From positions 10,799,032 through 10,863,031 of the forward strand of contig OZ020268.1 of assembly GCA_963971225.1 (NCBI GenBank): a stretch of DNA of 64,000 bases, written 5' to 3'. The DNA is from Melieria omissa (taxonomy: Eukaryota > Arthropoda > Insecta > Diptera > Ulidiidae). Under the pieces are notes generated by a model. That model saw only the letters and a program-made list of their open reading frames with translations, ran no database searches and was not told where the DNA came from. The position numbers and the translations under genes are program-made. Positions 36,063 to 48,699 of the stretch are shown here, piece by piece (position 1 is the stretch's first letter; each line of letters starts with the position of its first letter).

Positions 36063-38560
36063 TTAGTTAATTAGTAATTAATTCCAAATGCTACTTAAAA
36101 CTAAAATATTAACTAAAGTGATTTTTGATAAGTACTAGAAACATAATAGAATCCAAAGTAGATTTACAAAAGAGGCGTGTCACGATCTACCGTTCAGCAT
36201 AAAAATATGTCAGTGCAACTTAACTGTAATATCCCGACTTATGCTTCTTCTTTTACTCTCACAACTCTCTTCACGTCCAATCACATTCACCACAGAATAT
36301 TCCCGCAACGCTGCATTAAAGCAATTTTTTATAATAATGTTTTTTTTGCGGTTGCATATCGACGCGCAATGCGGCAACATTGACATTGCAGCGCTTCTGA
36401 CGCAGAGTGTCAGCATCTTTTCATATTTGTGCTTCCTTTTTCGTTGACATTGAACATGGGATACTGTCCACCCCGCTCCGCCCACCACGGCACGGACTTA
36501 TCACGCTTTGCAATGCTTGGCTCGTTGCGCCTTTCCATGCGCCACGACTCGATGCTGTCACTGCTTTCTTGCTTGTAAGCTGTGTGATTCATTGCACTCG
36601 AATGTGTGCATTTTCCATTCGGCATTGTTGGCGGCGACGTTGTCCGGCTGTCAATGCATTTATGCCACTGCTTCTTTATTTCTGTACTTGTGTGCTTTTG
36701 TGTGTGTGTGTTTGTGCAGCACTGTTGAGTGTATGTTGCACTGCAGCAAATCATTTTAAATCAATGTCAAATCGATATTATTCGGTTTGAGCAATTGTCA
36801 AGGCGGCTGACGGTGGCACAAGTGCACACTTGGCGCTATTGTGACGGTGTCCCGCAGAAATTTCTATACGGTTGCTTGCTTTTTGCCAGTGTGCGGCATT
36901 GCAATGTCGCCAGTTCAAGGTGAACTCGAGTGACACTTTGGACAGTTAACGGGAACAAGAAGGAGCAGCATTGAGCATTGAGTGCGCCATTGTGTTGAGG
37001 ATGCTGCAACTTAAACTTGGGACAATTTGTATGTGCGGGAAGGCAATAAATGTAAATGCAAATATGTACATTGGCATAATTTAAACAATTGAAATGTGCA
37101 TTGTTGTGAAAGCAGATTAAATGTTGAAAAAACAAAATCAAAGAAAAAGCTTTAATGTAGAACTGACTTTGGTTAGTAAAAAACAGAACATAGAATGGTT
37201 AGAATACTCGTTGAGGTTTGAATTGCTGGTTTTTCTTGAGTGATAAACAATTAGTTAAAAATTAAAATAAAAAATAGAATTACTTACTTTGTAAAAGAAG
37301 CGATCGATAAAATTGGCTGATTGGTAGGTTGGGCTATTTTTGTTCTTTTGTGAACAAAGTGAGAGAGAAAAGTTATTCACATCTATGAATGTAGTGGATC
37401 AACACTCTTAATGCTAACAACATCTACTGTATTCGCATAGTAACTTTTTCCATCTTCTTCTTCTTTTCCTTTTTGTTAGTTCAATTTCAATTTCTTTCAA
37501 ACCACACACACCACACTGCTTGTAGTGGCATGTGGCAACACTTTGCCACAGTCTGGCATGTTGCGTCTCATTTGTGCAGCTGTCCACACTTCGTCGCTCC
37601 TACCGCCGCCTATTTAGCCATTCGCCAATGCGAGTCCTTGCGCTCTCTATGCTCGAAGTTGGCTGCCGCTTATTGCTGTCTGCCATCTTTATTTCCAACA
37701 GTTGAAAATTCAATTTGGCTGAAAAATTACTCGGACCAAGTTTGTGCCATTTTCATTTTTAAGCCAAGGCGGTGTAAATATTTTGGCATCAACAAAAAAA
37801 TTTTGCACCCAGCTTCGAAAGTGAAGCAACAGCAACAATAACCACCGCGAATAACAACAACAACAAATACACACAAATGGTCGAACAATGCGAAAATTGT
37901 GCACGCAGCACATTTGCCAAATTTCATTCGCTCTCCGTGCCAGTGTTGCCACTTTGCTGGGGTTTTTTCAACTGTGGGCATGTGTGTGTTTGTTGTTGTT
38001 GGTGCTTTTGCGGGCACGTGCTACGTGTTGGCGTTGCAGCAAAAAATAAACTTTTTAGTAGCTGCGGCGTTTCTTTTGCAGCCGACTGCGGCGCGGCGGT
38101 CTGGTAGTCGTTTTGATTATGAACGAAGCGCGTGGCGCCCTTTTTTTGTTGTCTGGTTCGGTTTGCAGTTTGTTTCTAATGCAATTTTTCGTTTTATTTT
38201 CACATTTCTGCGTTCTGTGTGCTTCTTCTGGCTGCGTGTAATGCAATCCCAATTACATTTTTCGTGCAGCACGTGCGCGCCGCGTCGTAATTAAATTACC
38301 TCATTTGCGTTGGTTTAGATGCAGTGTGCAATTTTTTGCCTTCATTGTTATTGTTGCTTTTGATTCGAACAACTTTTGGGGGGAAGGGGGGCACACTCAG
38401 ACGATAGTTTTTAACAGAGTGCAAAAGTTGTACATAAACCAAAGCTTTTACATGCAATTAAAAGAAATTCGTTGGGAATTGTTTGGCTTCAAACTGAATA
38501 TTGAATTATAGATTGAAGTTTGTATAAAAAGATTTTAATGCGTATTTAAGGTTATTTTTT
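36063..38560. other. Less AT-rich non-coding island
   Basis: Unique-looking sequence with GT-rich runs (36693-36718) and CAA runs (37823-37870). Frames of up to 131 codons overlap on both strands and have Cys/Leu-rich, biased composition. No domain or exon chain is recognisable. Confidence 0.4.
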
Positions 38561-38571
38561 AAATTTTATAT

Positions 38572-40195
38572 TCAATGAGTACCTAAGTGTGAATAAGTGG
38601 GTGAAATAGAGAGTAGCGAATAAGTTAGTGAGTGAATGAGCGACTGAGTAATGAATAAGTGGGTGAGTGACTGAGTGATGGAGTGAATATATGAGTGAGT
38701 GAGTAAGTAAGTGAGTGAGTGAGTAGTTAATAAGTGAGTAAGTGAATGAGCGACTGAGAAGAAAATAGGAGTAAGTGAATAAGTAAGTGAGTACAATTTA
38801 AATTCAATAATGAAGTGAGTGAGTGAGTAGTGAATAAATTAATGAGTGAGTGAACGACTGAGCAGTGAGTGACTAAGTGCGTGAGTGAATAAGTGAGTTA
38901 CTGAGTGAATGAACAGAAAGTGACTTTTAGCCAACTTATTTAGTATTTATTTAGTGAGCGAGTGAATGTGCGACTAGTTTTTGTTGGTTTGTTGAGTAAG
39001 TGTATGAGTGACTGAAATGGAGTTTAGTGAGTGAATTGAATGAAGCGACAAGTTAGTTGTTAGTTAATTGAGTGAGTAAGTAAGTGACTCAAATGCAGTT
39101 TGAACCGACTAGTTGGTTGTTGGTTGGTTGAGTGCGTGAGTGAGTAAGTAGCTAAAAATAAGTTTGATGAGTAAATGGACTAAAGCGACTAGTTGGTTGG
39201 TTGAGTGAGTGAGTAAGTGACTGAAATGAAGTTTCATGAGTGAATGGAATGAAGCGATTAGTTGCTTGTTGGTTGGTTTAGTGAGTGACTGAGTGAGTGA
39301 CTGAGTGAGTGACTCAAATAGAGTTTAGTGAGTGAATTGAATAAAGCGAATAATTGGTTGTTGGTTGGTTGAGTGAGTGTGTGAGTGAGCGAGTTAGTGA
39401 CTGAAATGGAGTTTAGTGAGTGAATTGAATGAAGCGACTAGTTGGTTGTTAGTTAAGTGAGTGAGTGATTGAGTGAGTAAGTGACTAAAACGAAGTTTAG
39501 TGAGTAAATGGAATGAAGCAACTAGTTACTTGTTGGTTGGTTGAGTGATTGAGTGAGTGAGTGAAATTGATTTTTTTGTTGGTTAAGTGAAATGACTGAA
39601 GTGACTGAAATGAAGTTTGATTAGTGAATGCAATGAAGCTACTAGTTGTTTGTTAGTTAAGTGAGTGAGTGAGTGAGTGAGTAAGTGACTAAAAAGAAGT
39701 TTAGTGAGTAAATGGAATGAAGCAACCAGTTACTTGTTGGTTGGTTGAGTGATTGAGTGAGTGAGTGAAAATGAGTTCAGTGAGTGAATGGAATGAAGTG
39801 ATTAGTTGCTTGTTGACTGGCTTAGTGAGTGACTGAGTAAATGAGTGAGTGAGTGGAATGAAGCAACTAGTTACTTGTTGGTTGGTTGAGTGATTGAGTG
39901 AGTGAAATGGAGTTTGGTGAGTTAATGGAATGACGCGATTAGTTGCTTGTTGGTTGGTTTAGTGAGTGACTGAGTGAGTGAGTGAGTGAGTGACTGAAAA
40001 GGAGTTTAGTGAGTAAATTGAATGAAGCGACTAGTTACTGGTTGGTTAAGTGATTGAGTGAGTGAGTAAAATGGGGTTTAGTGAGTCAATGGAATAAAGC
40101 GACTAGTTGCTTGTTAGTTGAGCGAGTGAGTGAGTGAGTGAGTAAGGGAATGACATGGAGTGTAATGAGAGAATGCAAAAAAGCCACAAGTTGGT
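38572..40195. repeat. 1.6-kb GAGT-rich satellite with higher-order units
   Basis: GTGAGTGA-type tetranucleotide sequence. From about 39000 on it carries a longer unit of roughly 70-90 bp containing GAATGGAATGAAGCGACTAG, TTGCTTGTTGGTTGGTTGAG and GTGACTGAAATGGAGTTTAG. The AAGCGACTAGTTG landmark recurs about 13 times (for example 39175, 39432, 40097). The minus strand stays open as a Thr/Ser/Leu repeat only by composition. Confidence 0.9.
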
Positions 40196-40199
40196 TGTT

Positions 40200-42150
40200 T
40201 GGTTGAAATCAACCAAACTGGCTGAAGAAAGTGAATGACAGCATTCTGGAAAATCTAAAGAGTTTGTTTTACGAATTTTCTATATAATAATTTCTAACAT
40301 TTTAAAACTATCTAACTATTTTCAATAATTTAAAACAAACCGAACGGTTCCAACGAATTCAAAGCGCTACAAATAAAATATTCGATATACGATTTTGAAA
40401 AGCTCAAATCGGTTTGTTCACTGCTCTACTGGATGAAGTGGCACCAAAGTGTCATCCGCACCATTTTGTTTCTATTCCGTTGAGCCAGTTGGCCATCTCT
40501 GTTGCCATTTAGCACGCGAGGAGCGCAAGCACAACGGTTGAAATTTTGTTTCTGTTACATTTTAGTTGCCATTCTGATTGGTGAAAACTAAATAATAAAA
40601 ATATTAAAAAAAAAACATTTATTCCGAGAGCTTAAAAATGGCGAACTAATAAAAATAACAGCAAACAAAAGTAAAACTGAAAACACTCAGCTTGGATTGG
40701 AGTTTTTATGTGTGATGATACTTTTGTGTTAGTGTACGTGGCGCGTTTTTGCCAAAAACGCAGCCGCAATGCAATCACTGCCACATGCAACACGCGTTGG
40801 CAACGATTAACCGTGACGGCGGCCGTTCCACTTTGACGCTTTTGGAAACAAAGTGCAGTGTGCAATTTTGTACTATGCAATTTTTGTTTTATTTGTATTT
40901 TAATTTATTATTTTATTTTATTTTATTTTATTTTATTTTTATTTTATTTCATTTTTACATCACTTGTAAAAATATTATAGTTTTACTTTCCTCTCATATT
41001 TGGATTGAAGCCTGACAGCTGAGTGGCAAAACCTGCGCTATCGCACCGACACCGCCATTCAATCTCGTCAATGCGAAAACCATTGCTTTGATTCGTTGCT
41101 GCATGTGGGTCATGCAGTCAGTCGAAATCTGGCTGCAGCGATTTAATCTGCGCGCCAAAGTGCTTCGCTTCCCTGCTGTGTAAACATTTTGCCAATTGAA
41201 CGCGTCGCTATCGCACATCGAACTATTAACGCCAAATGAATTTCGGCGTAATTGGCACAATGTCCCTTAAAGTGTTAATATCGCTGCGCTGCGGACGGCA
41301 GAGACGGCTGCCGCATTATCGCCAGCCTCGACGGCGCTTATTCTGGCGTCTCAATCTCGCTCGCTCACTAAACTAAACGTTCGAGTGCAGGGCACGATTT
41401 TTCGAAAATCTCTTTCCTAGTCCCTCAACCCTGCTGCACCGCGCGCTTTCGGTTTGTTTACACTGTCTGGCGTGTTGCGGTTGCATCACTCGCTACGTGA
41501 CTCTTACGCAAGCGTCGGCGAGTGTCTTGCGGCGCGACGCAGCGGTTCGATGTTGCCGTGTGGAATCTGGTTAAATTTCCTGCACGTACTGCATGTTTAT
41601 TTTGGCAGCCGTTTGACTAACTCCACTTTAAAATGCTGATATGTGCAGTCCTTGTGGCAAAGCGCCACTTTCAGACAATGTAATAGGTTTGGTTTGGTGT
41701 GAAGACGCACATCCGAGAAGCAAATGCATTGACAGCTCTACGGGGAATTGCTTGGAGCTTCAAAAGCCTTGATTGACCCAATAGCCTGAATGGATATTGA
41801 AGTAACCACAAACTATTGGTTGCAGAAAGCATATCATGTCTCGAAACTGCTGAGAGATATCCGTTTAGTTGGCTGGGCAGAACAAGGAGCGAATGCAATA
41901 TCTCTTTGTTGCAAGAAATATGTGTGATAAATACAATTCCAAATGGTATTGGACTCAAAAGTAGTGCACCCAATAAAATCTTGTGTGGCTCAACTAAGCT
42001 CAACATTAACTCTTTCGACCCCAAAGTTGCCTTAGAGCAACTTCACCGATTTGTCATCTTATAGCAAAAGCTACGATGGATTTATGAGTTTAATTTAAGT
42101 AGGCACCAACAAATTCATATTTTTAGATTTGAATTCAAAAATTACAAAAT
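40200..42150. other. Non-coding sequence, no gene recognised
   Basis: Contains an ATTTT pentanucleotide run at about 40897-40950 and a less AT-rich part at 41030-41600. No supported gene. Confidence 0.4.
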
Positions 42151-42159
42151 TTTACAAAA

Positions 42160-42450
42160 ATTACAAAAATTTTACTGTTATCCCCAAAATAATTTCCAAT
42201 AATTTGCAGCGATATCAGGGAAAGTTTGTGTTCTAACTGAAGTCTACGAATTGGGCGCGTTTGATCAAAAACCTGTTTCTTTAATAATGGTTAAATAAAA
42301 TCAAAAAGTGATAATTTTGTATTTTTCCGTAAATATTAAAGAATTTTTCTGTAATTACAAAATATTGATAAAAAATGTATTTAACCCATTTTAAGCTAAA
42401 CTTAAGTAAAATCGATACATAGGGGCCGATTCGGGGCCGAAAGGGTTAAC
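42160..42450 (+). repeat. Inverted-duplication arm A (pairs with 44076-44470)
   Basis: Contains AAAGTTTGTGTTCTAACTGA, GAATTGGGCGCGTTTGATCA and AAAATCAAAAAGTGATAATT. These are followed by TTAACCCATTTTAAGCTAAA and GGGGCCGAAAGGGTTAA. The inverse of these blocks is at 44076-44470, and a partial direct copy is at 42555-42740. Its TTAA...CCC and GGG...TTAA borders (42381-42449) look like an internally deleted piggyBac-type MITE carried in the repeat. Confidence 0.65.
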
Positions 42451-42554
42451 AAAAGATAGTCAAAAATTGATACATTTTGGACAAGAAGTGTGTGGTTAGT
42501 AAGATTTCACTCCTAATTCATTCAACTCGATTTTTGAAAATATAAACAACAACA

Positions 42555-42740
42555 AATAAACATTTTTAATAATGGTTTAATAAAATCAAAAAGTGATAAT
42601 TTTGTATATTTCCATAAATATTGAATAATTTTTCTGTAATTGAAAAATATTGATACAAAATTCATTTAACCCATTTTTAGCTAAACTTAAGTAATATCGA
42701 CAAAGGGTAAAATTCGGGGCCAAAAGGTTTAACAAAAAAT
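42555..42740 (+). repeat. Partial direct copy of the 42160-42450 repeat
   Basis: Shares AAAATCAAAAAGTGATAATT, AATTTTTCTGTAATT, TTAACCCATTTTTAGCTAAA and TCGGGGCCAAAAGG with arm A, with substitutions throughout. Together with 42160-42450 it forms a degenerate tandem pair. Confidence 0.6.
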
Positions 42741-44075
42741 AGTAAAAGATTGCTAGATTTTGGACAAGAAGTATGTAGTTCACACCAGTTTGAAATATGC
42801 TTTCAATCTTTTCTCATTCTAATTTTTTTTTAATACATGAGCAACAACAAATGAACATATTTAAGTAATCAAATCTGCCTATTTCAAAATTCCTATAGTT
42901 TTTACATTCCTATAAAAGAGTTCCACAACTCCTTCAATCAACCTTTCTCTCTTGAACTCATGGTTTCTTTATAAGCCATGAGAATCCCAAAGCTCAATTT
43001 AACTCAATTCCAACCTGTCAAGTAATCCAACCATTAAACTAACAAACAAACATTAAAACCCAAATCGATTCTACGATTCGACAAACAAAATGTCAAACTA
43101 ACTGTTCCCACGTTACGTTTTGTTTCAGCAACTTTTTTTTATATATTTTTTTTTTGTTTTGTGTAGCAGCAACAACTAAATAGAAACTCATCTACTTTCA
43201 TTGTTGACCCTAAATCCACTTTAACTGGTATTTTATGTTATTACACACACGCAGGTGAGTCACCAGGGAAAATTACTTCGTCCATTAGGGAACAATGAAA
43301 AATTCCAACAAGTCGAACTATTGCGACACTTTTAACCCTCGAGATGCTTAAACTCAACATCATTGCTTTTTATGAGACGCCAAGGAGAGCCACTTGAATG
43401 CGAGCAGTCATTTCACACATTTCTGTTAGTGTCGGTGCTGTTGTTGCAGAGAAAGCAAATAAATAAATAAATAAATATGCGCTGCGCTGTGCTGCGCCAA
43501 ACGGAAGCCTGAGCAACGCCAAATTTTATTGATGAAGCAATTGCCGCGGGTGTTATTGTTGTTGTTGCTACTATGTTACTGCCACAAATCAATTTTTATG
43601 CACAGCGGTTTGCTGATGTTGCAGTGAGTGGAGTCTCAGGTCGATGTTGGTTCGTGTTGTGGCCGCGGGGTCTCATAAATTATGCACCTAATACGGCGGC
43701 CATGTATCGCACCTAATTAGCCGCTGGTGTTGCCACTGTTGTTGCTGCTATTGCTGTTGCTGTCAACAAAGCCGATCGTGCTGGCTGCATTGCTGTAGTT
43801 GCAACAAAGGCGCTGAACGCACAAAATTGCCTGAAATTGGAGTGAAGCATGCAACCGCATAAATTAGGCGCAGGCGTTTTTTATTGTTATTATTATTATT
43901 TTTGGATTTTTCTGTGAGGCTGTTTTTGTTGCTTTTTGATGTTTTTGTAGGTAGGCATTGCTTAGAGCTGCATAGAAAAAGTATTGATGGATCACTTGAA
44001 ATTTATGATGTTCAATTAACCCATTGGTTCCGCAGTGTGAAATCACAAATTGTTGATTCTCTTTCAGAAGTCAAC

Positions 44076-44470
44076 TTAACCCTTTCGGCCCCAAATTGTC
44101 TCCCCGAATGTCTCGATATTACTTTTTGTTACTTAATAATGAAAGACTTGTCTAAGAGCTGTGATCTCGCCACGCCTCATTGTTAGAGTTCTAGAGCAAG
44201 TTTTCATTTGAACAATTTTAGCTTAAAACGGGTTAAATAAATTTTGTATCAATATTTTGTAATTACAAAAAAATTATTTAAAATTTATGGAAAAATACAA
44301 AATTATCACTTTTTGATTTTATTTAACCATTATTAAGGAACCAGGGCTTTGATCAAACGCGCCCAATTCGTAGACTTCAATTAGAACACAAACTTTCCCT
44401 GATTTCGAAAATTATTGAAAATTATTTTGGGAGAAAAAACGATGAAATTTTTCATTGGCAATGAAGGCTG
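44076..44470 (-). repeat. Inverted-duplication arm B, with piggyBac-like core
   Basis: Inverse of 42160-42450. The piece 44080-44232 is bordered by TTAA on both sides (44076-44079, 44233-44236), begins CCCTTTCGGCCCC and ends AAAACGGG. That resembles a fuller copy of the piggyBac-type MITE that is shortened in arm A. The terminal inverted repeat is very short, so this is tentative. Confidence 0.5.
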
Positions 44471-44533
44471 CAGGACGTTTATGTAGCCGTCTGAGATGAG
44501 TTTGGTCCACGTAGTGTTTGAGGGTACGACTCC

Positions 44534-44572
44534 TTACTCCACTCCACTCCACTCCACTCCACTCCACTCTCA
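44534..44572. repeat. (CCACT)n microsatellite
   Basis: About six CCACT pentamers in a row, followed by the dispersed repeat. Confidence 0.85.
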
Positions 44573-44740
44573 CTCCTCTCGGGACCTTCCCAAGACATTG
44601 CCTTGTTGTTGGTTACGTTAATCGGTTGTGTTTGTCTGCAATGGTCGATGATAGGGTTACCGCAGGTAGTACTAAGTGATGGGGTTGCCATCTACGGCCG
44701 CTTAGGAACGACACCTCCGAGCTACCGCTCACAGCACCAT
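44571..44740 (+). repeat. Unclassified dispersed repeat, copy 3
   Basis: Contains GGTTACGTTAATCGGTTGTG, CCGCAGGTAGTACTAAGTGA, TGGGGTTGCCATCTA and CGCTTAGGAACG, in the same order as the inverted copy at 6298-6475. No bounded ends were found. Confidence 0.6.
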
Positions 44741-44924
44741 CCGTTGCGTAGGGGCGGTGACAGCAGTATGGTTGGGGGCTTCGCTAAGATGGGTTTGGTG
44801 CGCGTGTTCCGGTAATGCCAGCTTCCACTTATAGGCGTCGCTGTTGCACCGTGTAGCTGTGTATGGTTATTTCAGTCAAAATAAAAGCAAACATTTTTCT
44901 TCAAAAGGTAACTTTGCTTTGAAG

Positions 44925-45330
44925 TGGGTTAGGTGAGGTTAGGTCGGGTAGGGTATGTGCGACCCAGAGGCCGCACTTCCACTCGGAGGCCAAAATGGCT
45001 CATTATGAATCCCTTCTTAGAAAGTTCTGGAGCTAATCAATGGCTCTCAGTCCGGGCCAAACCAGTTTTGACCTTTTGATGAAGGAGAGTAGATCCGATA
45101 TTTCAACTCTTACCACGGAAACCAAGTCTGCCAGGAATCTTTACATTTAGGATACGGAGACGACGTTCCTGCAGAGCGGGGCAGAAGAAAGTTGATCAGA
45201 CATATTTTGTACTCAGTTCTAAGTTGGAGTTTCGGTACCAACTAAATATCCTTCCGATATTGCTACTTCCAGCGGGCATATCAGCCGTTGGACAGTCGGT
45301 TCGCCATGGTAGGGAAGGTAGATAACTATG
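44925..45330. repeat. Possible old LINE-derived repeat
   Basis: Starts with GGTTAGGT-type words and continues GC-richer than its surroundings, like LINE debris common in insect genomes. No translatable motif was found, so this is a weak call. Confidence 0.25.
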
Positions 45331-45334
45331 AGTA

Positions 45335-47680
45335 ACGCCACCTATGGAAACCCACGTAGGTCATATAGGTCCAATTTCATACAAAATTTCTTGGTTCCGT
45401 TTACTAATACAATCAGTTTAACCTTCTAACGAAACAAGTCGGCCACACGTGGGGGGATTGCCTGCTTGACATGGGGGATGACATGGGCCATAGAGGCATA
45501 TTTATACACAATTGATGGGATTCCCTTTCCAACAAAAGTAGTTAGATCTTCTAATGAAAAAAGTTGGCCACATATGGTGGACCAACACTCTTAGGCTGCT
45601 TCGAGGAAAGCACACATGGGTCACAGAGGCGCAGAATGATACAATCCATAAATTCCATTTACTAACAAATCTATCCGCTAAAGTGCCTCACTATAAATTT
45701 AATCTTTTTGAGGTTAAGTACTAAGAGTAGGGAGTAGTAACAAGTGTTGGTAAATTAAACAGGACTTAAGAACTTAAGAGGGGGAGGGGGTACTTAAGCG
45801 GGTTTCATTGTAATTAGATCTTCCAACAAAGCAAAACAAAACAATAGAACATAGCAGGTAGGTAGGAATGGGTCCTATAGAGCATCCATGGGTCGATCTA
45901 ATGAAGCTAAATCAATGCCTCTAATTTTCAATGATAATACATCTACATTTTTATACCAGGCACGCCTACTTCTGGCCAATACCAGATTCATACTGAAACT
46001 AATAACCCTTGACATTTTAGTGAACGGTATGAAAGTGTGACCAGAGACCCAAAAAAATTGCAATATTAAAAACCATGACTGGAACTAGATTCGAGTAGCT
46101 TGTGAAACATTTTTGAGCAGCGCATGTTTTGTTGCACCAACACCACATAATGGGTTAACAAAACCAGTGGAGTTGAAATCTAATTTGTAATATTGTAAAA
46201 GCAAATAAATGTCAAAGTTGAGAGCGATTTGTTGGTTTTTCTGCTTTCGCTCTTGACGAGGAATGCACACTTGTACTACTTGAAGAGGCTGCTTTATGCT
46301 CTGTGCGTGTGTGTGTGTGTGTGTGTGAATGAGTGGTGCTAATGAGTCAGTTGGTGCATTAGCAGCAAATCATCGAGTCGGGTCAACGACAGCAATGACG
46401 TGATAGCTCAATTTTGTTTATTTACCTCCATGGTCGTCTTGAGTGCCACATAACTTTACATACATAAAAAAAATTACATCTGAACATTCTTTGAAGTGCC
46501 AAGAACACGTTGTACCATGTCCTCGACAGCATTCGACTGCCGCCCAAAAATCAGCGAGCGAGTAGTAATGCAATTTTAATACACTCACAAGTGCTATGCA
46601 AACAAGGAACCTCGTCCTTTCCGTCTGCGCCCAACCTCTTAATAACAGTTATGTAGCAGCGCGCCAAGTTCCAAATTGAAAAGGTCAAGTGCAGCCATTA
46701 ACTTTGAACTCCCCTCCTCGTTTCGGAAGCCACACAGTGCCGGCCACTTCACACTGCTTCAGCGTGTCGCAATGCAAAGGTCAACAACAGCAGCCAACTT
46801 CGCCAATGTGTCGTGCCAGGTTTGTCGTCGGTCCACTACCGTTTCATGCTTAAATATAAAAATCAAGCACATTTTAGTTAGTACTTACAGTTGCATAAAA
46901 GGACAAGTATAACAAACAACAACAACAACAACAACAACAGCGGCAGTTTCATTGCTACTGCACTACAGCGAAGCCACTTGAAGTGGAATGTTTGTGAAAT
47001 TATTACTACTGAAAAATGTCGTCGCTTCATGAGACAGAACAGTCAGACGAAGGACTTTTCAAAGAAAAGTCGAAGGAACAGAAAAAGTCGCTTCGGTGGC
47101 AACAGCACAGCGTATGGCAACCGAAACAGGTGGCAGGCTAAATTTTATGCTTTCCTTCTACTTTGGCAAACAGACGACAGTGAAATCCACCGAACCAAAC
47201 GACAGGCAGACAGCTCAACAGTCGATCTTGGGTTTGGACGTGTAAACACTGGCAGAAATTATTAAATTTTACACTGAAGAAATTATGAAGAATTTCAATG
47301 TTTCCCATCAAGATCAACATTGGGAGAAATTGAAGACTTTTAGAGATTAAAATTTGTCGACGAGCCCTTTGATAAATAAAATCTTTTCAGATTGTCATTA
47401 TAAATAGAGTAAATATAAAATTCAAGATCCATTTGTGTGTGGAATTTTATATATGAAAGAAATCTATCCACAGTTTTATTTTTTTCATTGGGCAGATTCA
47501 TAGCTTTTGCAAAGATTTCCCATTATCTGTTGCGGTGTCAACCCAGGAAGTATGAATAAACTATTAATTTATACGTTGTTGAGTCGAAATAGGATTCTAC
47601 AATCCTTTGAATGGGTTTTTAGTGTGAAAAAAGGGAAAAGAAGATTTGATTATGGAAAGACTTGTATGAAGGCAAAATCA
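45335..47680. other. Non-coding sequence, no gene recognised
   Basis: Includes a less AT-rich part at about 46500-47260 with an AAC run (46914-46938) that creates a poly-Asn frame. A GT microsatellite lies at 46303-46327. No gene supported. Confidence 0.4.
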
Positions 47681-47689
47681 CTGTTGAAG

Positions 47690-48690
47690 GTAAGGTTGGG
47701 TAATACAATCAAGTTACCGCTGGCTCAAAGACTTTCAAGGTGCCTTGTGATATTTGAAAAGTTAGGTAAGACAGCCTCATCTTACCGATTGCTCAGATTC
47801 CTTTAAGGTCCTTTGTGATGGCCGAAATATCAAAGGTAAAGGTTAGGAACGACAATCAACTTACCGATTGTTCGAAGCCCTTTATCCCTTGCGATAAGAG
47901 TTAAGTAATAGAGTCAACTTGCCAGGCGCGGATCCAGAAAAATATTTCGGGGGGTTTTAAAAAGTAATTCTTTAATATTTATAAAATGCCTTTTAATTTG
48001 TATGTAGTTTTATAGTCGATCCAAATATTTCGGGGGGTTCAACCCCCAACCCCCCTCCTGGATCCGCCACTGCAACTTGCCAATTGCTAAGAGGTCTTTT
48101 AGGTGCTTTGTAATGGCCGTAGTGTTAAGGCCGCTACCCCTTGTGGTCCCTTGTGATGCTCGAAAATTTAGGTAAGAGAGTCTCAACTTATTGATTGCTC
48201 AGATGCCTTTAAGGTCCTTTGTGATGGCTGAAATGTCAAATGTAAAGGTTAGGAAAGACCGTCAACTCATCGATTGCTCGAAGGCCTTTTCCCTTGTGGT
48301 ATCTTATGATGCCAGAGAAGTTAAGTAATAGAGTCAACTTGCTGATTGCTCAGAGGTCTTTTAGGTGCTTTGTAATGGCTGAAGTGTTAAAAGATACGAA
48401 AGACAGTCAACTTACCAATTGCTCGAAGGCCGCTACCCCTTGTGGTCCCTTGTGATGCTCGAAAATTTAGGTAAGACAGTCTCAACTTATTGATTGCTCA
48501 GATGCCTTTGAGGTCCTTTGTGATGGCTGAAATGTTAAACGTAAAGGTTAGGAAAGACTTACCGATTGCTCGAAGGCCTTTATTCCTTGTGGTCCCTTAT
48601 GATGCCAAAAGAGTTAAGTAGTAATCCTTTGGGATGACCGAAGTGTTAAAGGTTAGCAACTCATCGATTGCTTAGAGGCCTTGAAGGGGA
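47690..48690. repeat. Complex satellite with ~300-bp higher-order period
   Basis: Landmarks GATTGCTCAGATGCCTTTAA (48195, related at 48493) and GATTGCTCGAAGGCC (48271, 48418, 48562) alternate with CCTTGTGGTCCCTTGTGATG and AAGGTTAGGAAAGAC blocks. The larger unit is about 298 bp and is made of related 60-75 bp subunits. A hAT MITE at 47923-48072 interrupts one unit. Confidence 0.75.
47923..48072. mobile_element. hAT-like MITE with CAGTGGCG ends, copy 3
   Basis: A 150-bp element from CAGGCGCGGATCCAG to CTGGATCCGCCACTG. A perfect 8-bp duplication CAACTTGC flanks it (47915-47922 and 48073-48080). It is inserted in the 47690-48690 satellite. The interior matches 24985-25155. Confidence 0.92.
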
Positions 48691-48699
48691 CAATTTCCA

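Noticed and set aside
38572..38796. 74-codon minus-strand Thr/Leu/Ser-rich frame
   Set aside because: It is the translation of the GAGT satellite and stays open only because of the repeat composition.
44935..44960. GGTTAGGT words as interstitial telomere repeat
   Set aside because: Only a few imperfect words embedded in longer degenerate sequence. Flies lack TTAGG telomeres, and LINE debris is more likely.
45875..46063. 62-codon minus-strand frame as a transposase remnant
   Set aside because: The peptide looks protein-like, but I could not tie it to any family motif, and nothing around it supports a gene.
46891..47265. 124-codon frame starting with an Asn run
   Set aside because: The Asn run is an AAC microsatellite and the remainder shows no recognisable domain. 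No supporting exon structure.
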